DNA from: Triatoma infestans | Taxonomy: Eukaryota; Arthropoda; Insecta; Hemiptera; Reduviidae | NCBI GenBank assembly: GCA_011037195.1 | Contig: JAAEAF010003072.1 | Location: 23,173 to 87,172 of the forward strand | Reading direction: 5' to 3' | Length of the DNA: 64,000 bases | In this document: positions 33,901 to 43,900 of the stretch, one piece after another | Layout: each line of letters begins with the position of its first letter | Numbering within the stretch: the first letter of the stretch is position 1 | Notes under the pieces: generated by a model | Database searches by the model: none | What the model saw: only the letters and a program-made list of their open reading frames with translations | Told to the model about the DNA's origin: nothing | Position numbers and translations under genes: made by a program

Positions 33901-34244
33901 AAGGAATTGTGTTGTGTAAGCAGAATTTGTGTGTCGAGAGGAATTTTTGTATATAGTGTATGTGTTTGTATTATGTGTGCGCGAGGTGGCACTATAATTT
34001 TGTGGCGAAGCTGCAGGGTTTTGGGTAAGGGTAGCTGTTGAATCGAATTGATTTGGTGCGTTTGAGCACTATTTGAAAATGGAATGTTGAATTTATTGAG
34101 CGTTAGTGTACGTGTGCGCAAATTAATAATTGCCCTATTTAATGTAAGGACATCTCTACCAAGTATTAATTGGAAATTGCCTTTTAATTGCGAAACTATG
34201 AATTCGCCAGAAAAATTGGAATTTTCGACATTGTCCGCATGCAA
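30954..34244 (-). CDS. pol: pol: protease C-terminal part, RT, RNase H, integrase
   Basis: One open frame of 1096 codons with no ATG at its upstream edge; it continues from the protease frame across a -1 break. The first roughly 60 codons (GRDVLTL) are the end of the retropepsin fold. RT follows with LPFGLKNASSAYQRLMD and catalytic FIDDILVF near codon 408. RNase H has LTTDASN near 555, then ERELLA and VVTDHAAL. Integrase has the HHCC finger (HYGIH...CHSC, about 745-790) and a DDE core with D in LSIDVVGP (about 808), D in LSDLGTNF (about 875) and E in SNGKLERIH, 35 residues between the last two. A GPY-like module (KFSGPYKI) and a basic tail end the protein. No chromodomain is seen. Confidence 0.95.
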   Translation of the reverse strand: MHADNVENSNFSGEFIVSQLKGNFQLILGRDVLTLNRAIINLRTRTLTLNKFNIPFSNSAQTHQINSIQQLPLPKTLQLRHKIIVPPRAHIIQTHTLYTKIPLDTQILLTQHNSLPTGLYMPNSIVHIANNTCTINLINTTSHEIAIQKHFPIAHIEYDFETDLQTHTINAVQSANQTNTNEIALFQQELLNKLTHLSSQQQQQVLHALTPFYDAFTHDNNFQTKFSGVTHHIDTKNHAPVSSRPYKIAHSEAPILKALIQDNLDRGIIEESKSNWAHPVILIKKKHADHTKVDVTDITQLRKQYRYVVDLRKLNAITTSEIYPLPDIQHILSTLNATRFYTTLDISGAFHGILLDEASKEKTSFVTNFGTYQFKVLPFGLKNASSAYQRLMDKIMSGYTGDICHTFIDDILVFHGKTFDEHLHALLKVMKRLQAGNLCIDLGKCQFFKDSCKYLGYVISSNGIRPDEEKLKSVKNYPVPRKLKDVRAFLGFIGFYRKFIPKFSELAKPLTDLTKKGVNFQWTQERQDAFQALKSTLISPPVLAYPNYDHEFILTTDASNIGISAILSQNINGDERPIAFASRVLNEAESKYCTTERELLAIVFGCKTYRYILYGYRFKVVTDHAALQWLKNIKDSHNKLFRWSMKLAEFDFYIEHRSGKNIAHADALSRYIGCIQAETDEYYPTIDLLEVLELQSNDAECQKLLQTPHYSLDQQGLIVHTVDNCTLVPNSMRDTIMRLFHDNPLSGHYGIHKTYDRIKMFFTWPNMSTDVQNYVQTCHSCATSKSHIPHKPPLGDFQEPTNVFQALSIDVVGPMEGSTNPDTGEEYKYILTIICQYSRFLEMFPMTNQKAENIVRILVTEIFTRYGTPKYLLSDLGTNFTSTIILQICTLLKIRKVNTTPYHPASNGKLERIHKTIARSISHYSQNQWHRYLPLIKAAHNSSPNTSTGYSPHELIFGSKFKFPWLVNFPSRDLDNFNIHTRTLYNKIKEVRASAKENNEKAKVTRAKYYNRNVSKHQFQVNDNVYLKIFKPQSKFGHKFSGPYKIDKLYPNHTVRLRMEDGKKVVHLSKIKKAYIRKMPQSQNKHPMVLRDRRKT

Positions 34245-34294
34245 ACGAAGGGACGTGATGCCATAATTAGGTATTACTTGGTTAGTCAGAGATT

Positions 34295-34545
34295 TTAAAA
34301 TAATTGAAGGTTCTTATTTCGACAAAAACTGGAATCCACTAGGCTGTGACTAGCTCCAGTGTCTACAAGGGCACGAATAAAGTTTTTGCCAATTCTTAAA
34401 TTTACTAACAAATTATCAGAATTGGTGAAAGCAGGTATGAGAGCCAAGGTCATAACATCAGCCGTTCGTGAGAGCGGCTGTGGGCTTAACCGTTTTTTGG
34501 CTGTATCTGGAAACATGTTCGAGCCGTATGTCCAAATTTAGAACA
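34295..34545 (-). CDS. pro: Retropepsin (aspartic protease) frame
   Basis: The frame contains LVNLRIGKNFIRALVDTGAS, with the catalytic DTGA triad and a hydrophobic strand before it, the hallmark of retroviral-type proteases that cut Gag and Pol. It overlaps the end of gag in -1 phase and is entered through the slippery site at 34492-34498. It stops at 34295, after which the protein continues in the pol frame one further base back. The break lies in a TTTTAAAA run, which is not a canonical slip site, so a single-base deletion in this copy is the simpler reading. Confidence 0.85.
34459..34480 (-). promoter_or_regulatory. Hairpin downstream of the gag-pro slip site
   Basis: Perfect 6-bp stem CAGCCG/CGGCTG with a 10-nt loop, 11 nt after the heptamer in element sense. 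Its position is slightly beyond the usual 5-9 nt. It may act as the frameshift stimulator. Confidence 0.5.
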
Positions 34546-35815
34546 AAATTGGCAAGTGGGCCTATTTTGGAGGTTATTGCTACCATTATTATTATTATGA
34601 CTATACTGGGGTCTATCTGAATAAGGGTTAAATCGCGAATTGTTTGAATTAATTCGAGGACTATGATTATTACTAAAATATTGATTATTATTATTATTAT
34701 AGCGATTATTACTATTTGCTCTGTGATTAAGGTTTTGAGGAATATTAAATTTCTTAGGCAATTTGCCAAAGTTAGTACGAGGTTTTGGTCTGAATTTATT
34801 GGTGCAGTCCACGTCAAAATGTGGACCGGAACAATGGCGGCAAGGTCTGTTCCTTATTACATTAAATACTCTACAAGTGGTAGTTGGTTTTAATTGTGGC
34901 TTTTGACTTTTATTACGATGCGGGCATTCTCTGTGGAAATGCATTTGTCCACAGTAACGACAAGGAGATGGAGGTGTACGATTAGAATTTTTCGAAGTTA
35001 CAGCGAAAACTGTGGGGTTTGTTTCAGAAGCCTGGACTTCCTTTAGGGCATTGGCATAGGAAAGTGCTTCATCTAATTTTTGAGGAAGCTTCGTTCGCAC
35101 CTCATTACGAAGCGGTTGAGGAAGTGACTTCAAGAATGCATCAGTGGCCAGTTTATCTAGAATTGCTTGTAAGGCCTCGAGTGGGTTAGCTTGAGCTTTT
35201 AAATGAATGGCGGATTGGATATGTCTAATCCTATCCGCGAATGGTTTCAGGAGACTCAGTGGGCAAGGACTGAATATTAGTCATCTGTTGTAAGAGGACT
35301 AGGGGTGTTTTCTCCTTACGAAATCGGGCTAGAAGTCGCTCAGAAATTAGAGGATACGTTATATTTGTACCCTGGCGTTGTAATTCCGCTTTCTGGGTGT
35401 CGTAAAAGATTTTTGCAGACCCTGAGAGTCTAATTGCTAATATTTCTAATTTGGCAGCGTCGTCCCAGCCAGAAAGACTAGCACAATGGCTAATTTGGTC
35501 TAGGAAATCTGACACTTTGGCTGAATTTTCGCCATCGAAGGTAGGTAAGCTATTGATTAATTGCAAATTCCTTAAGGGACTAGGTTGATTATTAATTGGA
35601 GGATTTGCTAATTGCTGCTGAGCAAGTAAATATTCTACAGCAGCGTCGATGCCCATGTCTTGTCCATTAATCTTATACATTTTGTCAGTGAACGAATTGC
35701 TTGGGGAAAGATTATATTTTTCAAGACGTCTACGTAATTGGAGTAAATTGCCTCCAACAGAAAGGTTATTATCGCGTAATATCTTTATAATTTGGGATCT
35801 ATTAAGTACACTCAT
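34486..35815 (-). pseudogene. gag: gag with SAP-like domain and three zinc knuckles, frame-broken
   Basis: It starts at ATG 35815. Residues about 5-36 (RSQIIKILRDNNLSVGG, then LRRRLEKY) fit the SAP helix-turn-helix DNA-binding motif. A capsid-like region follows (LINSLPTFDGENSAKVSDFL, GSAKIFYD). At about 35243 the frame hits TAG (ETIRG-stop) and the continuation (DRIRHIQ, then PLRNEVRTKLP) lies in the +1 phase, so one base was gained or two lost. The C-terminal part has three knuckles: CRYC..H..C and CRHC..H..C of CX2CX3HX4C type, and CQFCSKFGHTARTC of CX2CX4HX4C type. It ends at 34486, overlapping protease. The role is RNA packaging and particle assembly; this copy is probably defective. Confidence 0.85.
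34492..34498 (-). promoter_or_regulatory. Programmed -1 frameshift heptamer A_AAA_AAC
   Basis: In the gag frame the codons are CCA AAA AAC GGT TAA, giving A AAA AAC just before the gag stop. Slipping back one base enters the protease frame exactly. This heptamer is a textbook retroviral and retrotransposon -1 site. Confidence 0.85.
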
Positions 35816-36027
35816 AAATTCAAAATTCGAAAGGGATTGAGGTACAAGTGGTACAATTACAAAAATTTAAAAATGAAATTCACTAGAAAATTCAATAATG
35901 GGAAATATTGAAGATATTTCCGCTGAGAAAGTAATTTAAAAAAAACAATCAAATTATCTGATGGATATTTAATTATAAAATTGAAAATTGTACGTACTTT
36001 TAATTTGTGGATTCTGGTTGAAATATC

Positions 36028-36045
36028 CCAAACAGCTGGCACCAA
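36028..36045 (-). promoter_or_regulatory. Primer-binding site
   Basis: Directly inside the 5' LTR the element sense reads TTGGTGCCAGCTGTTTGG. TGG at the LTR border pairs with a tRNA CCA end. I could not assign the tRNA. Confidence 0.7.
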
Positions 36046-36497
36046 TGTAATGTAATGGTGTGGAGTTGTATTTGTAGTAGTGGTAGTGTGTAGCACGAGC
36101 GTTTTAGTGAAAAGGGCTTATAAGTTCGTAATTTTAAAAGAGAATGAAGTGTTAGCAATAATAAGGAAGTCGCACTGTTTTTCAAAAGATATATTCTCTA
36201 AGAGAAATTAAGTTAACAACAATATGCTTATAAATTAATTGGAATAATTCTTAAAACTTGATACTGGCTCTGATGTTTTCACTTTGGTAGCTAGAACGAG
36301 TCTGTCTTAAAATATCTCTTCTCTTTGTTTCAATTCCTCCCCTGTGAGAAGAAGGGGTAGTACAGTACAATGCCATAATTGTTCTTGAACCGTACGAGTA
36401 ACAGGACTTTATACCTGGCTGGTCCTTTGCAACATATTTTGATAATTTAGATTTATTTAAAATTTAATATTATTTCAAGTTTCTTGCATCCATCACA
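36046..36497 (-). repeat. 5' LTR of the retrotransposon
   Basis: 452 bp, ends TG...CA. It carries a variant middle segment (CAATTCCTCCCCTGTGAGAA and AGTACAGTACAATGCC) different from the other LTR but like the solo LTR at 9074. Confidence 0.95.
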
Positions 36498-37054
36498 AAA
36501 CCAAGTAACACATTAATGAGCAATAGTATATAAACGCATTTGCCCTGTTCGAATTGTTTATCAAGACATCTTGAAGTTGTACTGCTGAATACTTTCAATG
36601 AATACAAAATGAAGCAGGCTATTAGGGAAACAGAATCTCATATTTTCCAGATCACAAAAACTAATGCTTATTTTTAAGGCGAGTTTAAGGTATAACAAAT
36701 TACATATTAGGGACGGAGGCGGAAGCAATATTTTAATATCAATATTTTTTTAATAAATTTAAATTTGGCAATTATATACGATTCTCGAACTGGGCGAGCT
36801 TCCAGTTAGAATGTCTAGCTCATAACAATTCTATCAAACTTGCCCCGCTTCTAGCAGGGCTAACCTTAGCTTTGTCCGTATTAGGAGTCTCCTATAACTC
36901 AATTTCCACAATGAATCACACATATACAATTATGTAAAATTAGCATTTATTAAGATTTAATATTGAGTAGCTCTAGAAAAATTCGTACCATCCTCTCTGA
37001 ATCTCCATTTCTCCAATTCAACACAATTGATAGTGTCTGTACGAATAAATACTG
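36498..37054. other. Spacer, no feature recognised
   Basis: Nothing coding. I looked here for the missing 5' exons of EcKinase-like gene 1 and saw none. Confidence 0.5.
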
Positions 37055-37360
37055 CAAGATAGATAGATACTTTATTCGTACAGCACCAAAGGTACAGAAC
37101 AGTGTCAAAAAAAGAAAGAAAAAAGTTTCAATCATTTACAGAGGTACTCGTTTATATAGAAATCATTTTTATTTAGTAAATGTTTTTTAAGTTCCTTTTT
37201 AAATTTATTTTTTGAAAGGCCCACCTGAAGCAAAGACTCAGGAGGCAAACAATTATAGATTTTAGCGGCCATATATAGTGGGCTTTTTCCCGGCAGAACA
37301 TTGAAAAGACTCCGGACGCTAATGATCTCAGATGTTGATGCCCCTTAAAAAAAACAAGTG
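37055..37360 (-). pseudogene. LINE ORF2 C-terminal fragment
   Basis: The minus strand from about 37295 reads LPGKSPLYMAAKIYNCLPPE, then LQVGLSKNKFKKELKKHLL, a characteristic last block of LINE reverse-transcriptase proteins, ending in a stop near 37133. A (TATC)n tail at 37057-37070 is the 3' end. Upstream, at 37290-37360, the plus strand resembles the 3' end of the type 1 SINE (ATGTTGATGCCCCTTAAAAA), so two elements meet or share sequence here. Confidence 0.7.
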
Positions 37361-37930
37361 CATGTAAAATGCAATCAATAAAACTCCTCATCAGAATAGT
37401 GTCTTACTGTCTTTATATCACTCTGTCTTGGCTACCCGAAAAGTTATTCGTTCTTTTGGTAGGTTCTGACTTCTACAGCAAGCCTTTCCCAAAAGTTCTT
37501 GATCTTGCTAAAGACTAAGTTGTATAATCCAGCCAACGATTACATACCTGCCTTGTTATATACACTTCATTCTAGAATCCTACTCGTCAAATCATTCTTC
37601 TCCAGACTCATTATATGGTCTCGCAGCCAGTTGTTATGTTTAGACAGATTGAAAGTTCGATATAGAGCCAAAGTAAAAATTACTATATTCATTTTTTAGA
37701 TTTTAAACAATTACTAATTCAAATTTTTCGAATTAAGTGATTTCATAAACAGATTTTCATTGAATTTAAAAATGATATCGTACATTTATTGTCAGTTTGG
37801 CAGTAGTCCAGTTTCAAGAGGAAAGTCTATAGTCCACCCATGTGACATTGGATGAAAGGAGAAATTGCCTTCCTAGAATTCATTTATTTTTTTTCCTGTA
37901 CTTCATTTTTTAAATAACTGTAAGTTTCAG

Positions 37931-40900
37931 GTGTATGAAGACATACTATCTCAATTTGAAGCTTTAATGAATGAATTCGGAGATGTAAATGATAAACTAT
38001 GGTGCAGTTTAGTAGGATACCGTCCATACAATTTAGTTGTATTGGAAGATTTGAAGGTAAATATAATTATTTATTTATTTATATATTTATTTAAGGCGTG
38101 TCAACATCTATGGTCATTGGCGCCCGCAGACTGTAGAGCTCAATGCTTTTTCGAGTTACAGTGAGCTGTAAAAGCTCCTAGGAAGAAAAAAATCTAAGGG
38201 CTGGAATCGAATCCGGGACCTCCGCGTGGAAGTCCAGTGCGCTAACATTGAGCTAATCCCCCTTCCCTATATAACTATAATAAATACAATTATGTTGAAA
38301 TGTCTCAACTAGGTAAGAATGTTAGAATTACAGAATATTGTGTGTCTCGGATTTAATATAAAGATCTAAAACAAAAAGCTCTCTCCACTAAGAAGGCGTG
38401 AACTTGTTCATAAGGAGCAAAATCAATTTATTTCTCTGGTGTTTAAAATATTCTGCGGCACTCAAAATAAAAAGGTTTGCAAGGGAAGAAATTAAAACTC
38501 ACCAAAAAAAATTCCAAAGCTGTCACGTGAAGCTCATGAACTTTGGCAGAATGATGGTTGAGTTAAGAATGGTAACTGCCGCAGTTCCAAACCATATTTA
38601 TTTCTTAGAAATCATTTTGCATTGTAGAACCTAACGGATCCACTTTGAAATTATGGAAAGGGCACGGAACGTGGTAAACATTTTGGTTGACGTGAGAATA
38701 ATGCTTATAACTTCAAATATATAATCGGATATAGGATCTACTACCTTGTAGGGAAAAGTAATTGAACTACTTAACTAGGAGTTTGGAATTTCCAAAGATA
38801 TCCACAAAAACAACACTTGAACTGCACAGATTAGGTTCCTTATAGTGGCTGGTGAATGTCTAATGTTTTCAGCGTACCACACGGTTCACATCACAAGCTT
38901 GATAACATCATATGATTCTTTTTTGCGATAATTATTTAATTTGTTCAATGCAAGAGCTATTTAAGTCCTTTTAAAAGAGAACGTACATGCGGGAGAGAGA
39001 TTAAAAGTGACAGACGTAAGAATAGCGATGGTAGTGTAAACTTTATTATGTAGAACTGATATTAGTTATATAGCGTAAATAATTATCTTTTATGTTAGAA
39101 TATTCCTTTCTCTTTGTTTGCTAATGGGTAGAGTCTGGCTACGGGAAAACTTTGAAGTGACACAGCTGAAGCTCTCAGCTGTTAGCAGTGGAAAATACAA
39201 CTAGCATGACGCACACCTTTGATATCATCTCACATGCGTGATTCGTATCAAAATATGATGATATTGCACGCATGTTCATGATATGTTCATCAAAGTTTAA
39301 GCCAATAAAATGTTTATTTTCAGTATGCAAATAACATCAAAGCAATTAAGAATATAAATTCATTGTTTCCAATAGTTACATCAAAATAGTGGTAACATTC
39401 ACTATCAAAATTTTTAATACTTAATTTAAACTATACTTTGTTTATTGATGACTTTCCTATGAGTGACATTATTAATACAATTTGCATCTTATTTTAGTGA
39501 AAAACATTTTCTACTAAGAATCACCAAATTATCAAACCGGTAAAAAATTATTTTTAAACCTGCAGGGGGCTGTTTTATAAACTGGAAATAGAAAATTCTT
39601 TGTTGTAAAGACTTCGTACAACTTTATTTAAATAAAACTACTGACTTTAAAGTATAGAGTAATACTCTTTTAAGACTTAGCTAAGTTTTTACTTTCTCTT
39701 ACTCCTAGTAAGAGGAAGTATTGTAATCGTGTCAAATTTTCGATATTGAGTTTTCACCGGAAATATCGTTTTGAGGTCCCTGAGTCCAAAAAAGTGGTTT
39801 TTAGCAAATGGTGTGTTGTGTATGTATGTGTATGTGAAACAGCATAGCTCAAAAACGAAAAACCGTAGAAAGCTGAAACTTGATATTCCGTTTAGGTATC
39901 ACCAGGCGATCTGACTGTGCCTTATCTGCTAAAATTCCTCAACCGGAAGTACCACTTTACTAGTTGTTTTTTTTACTTTTTTTGCGTTTTTCTCAAAAAT
40001 GGCTCCAACGATTTTCTTTAAACTTGGTACATCAACTACATATACAAGGAGCTACAACTTTTATTTGAAACATTTCTCTGGGAAAATTCATTTAAGGGCA
40101 CTTTTGGGGGAGGGGTGGGGTTAGGTTAACCTCTAAAATGCTATTTCAGTTTATTAAATAATTTGGTCATTTAAATAATGTTAATTAGAATTAAATATGT
40201 TGTTGAAATTCCGAGTTTGAGAAAAGTCGGATAACCGGAAGTGCTTTTGTTTTAACACTTTACTAAATGATTTTTTTCACTTTTTCGCGATTTTCTCAAA
40301 AATGGCTTCTACGATTATCTTGAAACTAAACATATAAACTAAACATTTAAAGATCTACAACTTTTATATAAAATATTTCTCTGGAAAAATTCATTAAGGG
40401 CCCTTTTAGGAGAGGGGTTACAGCTTCCTCTAAAGTGGTATCATACTTGATTATGCAACTCTATCATCCAAATGAAATTAATTAGAAATAAATAGATGGC
40501 CAAAATTCCCAGTTTGAAGAAAATCAGTAAACCGGAAGTGCGCTTTTACTGAATAGTTTCTTTCAGTTTTCGACAAATTTCATTAAATTTGGTGCACAAA
40601 CTGTAAACCTTTGTCAATTATAATTTTGAGAATTGGAGTAAGAGAAAGTTGTGTGAGTGTTTCATACCAGATTTTTTTCTTTTTAAATCACTGCATCAGT
40701 GAACTGAAAATACATTTATCATCAAATATGCTGGGTGTTGGTCTAGTGGTTATGAGCATGGACTTGTAAGTGGGAGGACCCCAGTTCGAGACCCGCGTAT
40801 AACTGCTAAATTTTATATTGGTATGAAAAATGTTAACAGTAAAGTAGGTGCTTCCGCCCCGTCCACGACACCTAATTTGGTAGTTGGACGTTAAGCCCGC

Positions 40901-43900
40901 CTGAAAAAATAGGCCTTACTTTACTTTACTTTACTTTTAATCAAAGGTTAAGAAATTCTTATTTAAGTTTAAACAACATTCAATGTTTTACTTGAATTAT
41001 TTTTATTTTGGTTTTTGCTTTTTTGTAGGCACAAAATTTTAAAATAGCCAATAGAAGAAATTGTTTAGATTTAAATCATGGATTATTAGTTGTAAACAGT
41101 CTTGGACGATTTCATGCAATGTCGCATGTATTATTAGAGAGAGGAATAATAACTAGAGATGATTTAGGTGTTAACCATTTGGAATCAGATTCATATGTAT
41201 CGAAACGTTTAATTGAAGGTGGTGTTAAACAATTAGCACATGTTATGGAATTACATTGGCCAAGTGAATGGTAAGTGAACATTTTGCTAATACTGTTAAT
41301 TAGAATTATACTCCTGTTTTTTTTTTTAAGAATTTTCAATCTAACTTCTTCAAATATTCTATCATACTAGCCACAATTTCAAGTTCCGCTTAAGCTTTCT
41401 TCTTGCTGTGAAAACTCGCTCTTGAAGCGTCTTGTCTTCTTTGTGATGTTAAACTCCTTCTTCTCTCCGTTTTCCTCATTGTACCTTTCACTAACATAGC
41501 CAGCCACTTCCCGATACCGCTTTCATTTCTGCCCTTTGGATTCATTTCCATTGTTTATAATTTTTTAATATTTCCCAAGCCTGCCACTGGGCTTCTTTTC
41601 CTTGAGGATCGAACTTTCATAAATTTCATTGGTGTTCGTCCATTCTTGCATCCTAAAAACGTTACGGTGTGGACCATAACTTTCATAAATGTATAAATTC
41701 TTTCAGGGCACTTATTTGAAGCTTCTTTCTTATACTTTCATTTAGGACACAATTCCGTCTAGTTTTGTCAGCTACCCGGTGCAGGAATTTTATTTCTGCA
41801 GTGAGCTGTGACTGTTGTTAACCATTACAGTCGTCAAATGTCTTGGCCACTACGATTTCCTCCTTTTTGCGATAGTGATCAGACTGAATCTCTGTAGAAT
41901 ATTATTGAATTTCCCTTTCATGAATTATTTGGAAATAAATTATTTGATAAATTCACAGATCCAACTATGTTTTCATTTAAGTAGTATATTCATAAGAAGT
42001 TAATTACTCCTCACTGGATAGTAGAGTACATCTACTGCCATTATCATTAGCTCCCAGATCACCTAGATTTCTAATGAAAAGCAGCAATCAGTAATTCATT
42101 TTTCTCCGAAGGTTATCCTCCCGGAGGGCCAATCTTCTTTCTCTGTGACCAAGAGCTACTCGGTTATTCCAGATTCTACTCACTTGACAGAGGTATTATA
42201 TAATAAATTGAACGAAAACCTCGCAAGAGGTTTCGCTTTCATCGCAATATTGAGGATTCAATTGTTCCCCTTCTTTTCCTTTAGTTTTTCTAAAGAAACG
42301 TATTTCTACAAAATGGCTCATTGATTCTTTAATGTCCTAAAAGAGATGGCAGTGGAAGTCTATCTAAAACAACATGCAGTAACTTCTCCTTATATAAATT
42401 GGACAACCTACAATCTAATGTTATTAGAATCTACATTTTTGTTGCAATAGTCAAAACCATTACAAGGATTTAAAACCTGAGGAAGATGTAAACTAAAAGA
42501 ATGTTTTCTAATAAGAATTACTTTCTTGAAATCAATGAAACGTTATGACTATGTTTAATGGTATTATGTAATGTTTACTGGCATCCAATTTAGTGTTATA
42601 TTAATAGTTTTTAAATCTGGTAAAATTTGAAGAGTCCCAGAAGATGAAGAAGAATAATCTTTGGGGCATAGTAGGCATGAAAGTGATATAGAAGCAATCG
42701 AATAGCAAAAGGCATAGAAGCTGGTGTACTTATATGTAGCAAATCCTCTACACTTCACGGTAGAAGAGAAGCGAATAAGTAAGTAATTAAGTAATAGAGC
42801 CAGTTAGTGTCGCCAAGTCTGAGGGATTTGTTAATATTGTTCACATCCCAACTGAACAGATTATTTTAATTGCTAAACGTTTTCCTTGAAATTTGAATTT
42901 GCATCTGTATTCATACCCTCAGACGAGATATCTAAAGTTGCGTAGTTTTCTTCTAGACTATATTTTACCAACTAGCATAAGAATACAATTTATGTAGACA
43001 CACGATTTTGAAGAGCATACCAACGATAAATTGAAGAAGAAAAATAGACATTTCCTGAATTAAATCCAAACAAATCCAATGAATTAGAAACAACTTTGAC
43101 TGATTCATTAAATACAAAATTTAAGTTGTGTGCAATAGAAAATACATAAAATATTCTGGTGCAGTATTATTTATTTCCACTTATATCTTCGATCATAAAA
43201 CAAATTTTTGGCGCAAAGCCCATGAACGTTCAAGGCTTTATAGACGGCGAATTTCATTGAGAAGGTGTAATAAGCACGCTACGGTTTCCACCGCCATTTA
43301 GTTCTAACCTTAGCTATCAAGAAGCTGTACTAAACCGTAGCTCCACACTTTTTTTTTATCACGATGCTAAGTCAACACCGTTTTTGCTCTCATTGGAATT
43401 GTACTCTGAATTCTCGCACCAAAGGCGAGTGCGCTAGCCACTGTATCAACGCCTGAAGGGTTTTCGTTTGTGCCACTCGTAAATTTTGCCGCCCACGTTC
43501 ATTGCACCCTGGTAATAAACGGGGCTGATCATATAATATTACTAGTTGGAGAAAAAACAAATATGAAAAATGAAACGGTCTAATGTATAGCCAAAAATTT
43601 TTAAGAAATGCAGCTCCAAGAAATATAAACATTGAATTATATATGCAAAAAGTCGAAGATTTTTCATTGATTGACTAGATTTTGACACATATTATTATTC
43701 TTTTTAGGAAAGAGGCTGCTCAAAAAATTGCTAAAGAAGCACCTTTAACGCCAGGAAAAATTAGAAAACTTTTTTCCAATTTTCCTTCTGACGGTTTACT
43801 TGTCATGAACCATGGAGATTGTTGGACTTGTAATTTGATGTTTAAATACAGCCCTTATGAGAAAAACACGCCAATAGCAGTGAAGTTAGTTAACTAATTA

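Larger units (their letters stand above)
28059..36497 (-). mobile_element. Ty3/gypsy-type LTR retrotransposon, near-complete
   Basis: It is 8.4 kb and transcribed on the minus strand. The order in element sense is 5' LTR (36046-36497), primer-binding site, gag with SAP-like and zinc-knuckle regions, protease, RT, RNase H, integrase, long non-coding 3' part, polypurine tract, 3' LTR (28059-28511). RT before integrase places it in Ty3/gypsy rather than Copia, and no envelope-like frame is seen. The expected 4-bp target duplication is absent (TAGG left, AAAC right). One frame break in gag and one between protease and RT suggest this copy is inactive, while the long intact pol frame suggests it is young. 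Confidence 0.95.

Noticed and set aside
32217..34893. Plus-strand frames inside the retrotransposon
   Set aside because: They are opposite to gag-pol frames with clear catalytic motifs and carry none of their own.
40727..40800. A tRNA gene on the plus strand
   Set aside because: The tRNA-like head is followed by a SINE body and (TTTAC)n tail, and a second copy exists at 55944.
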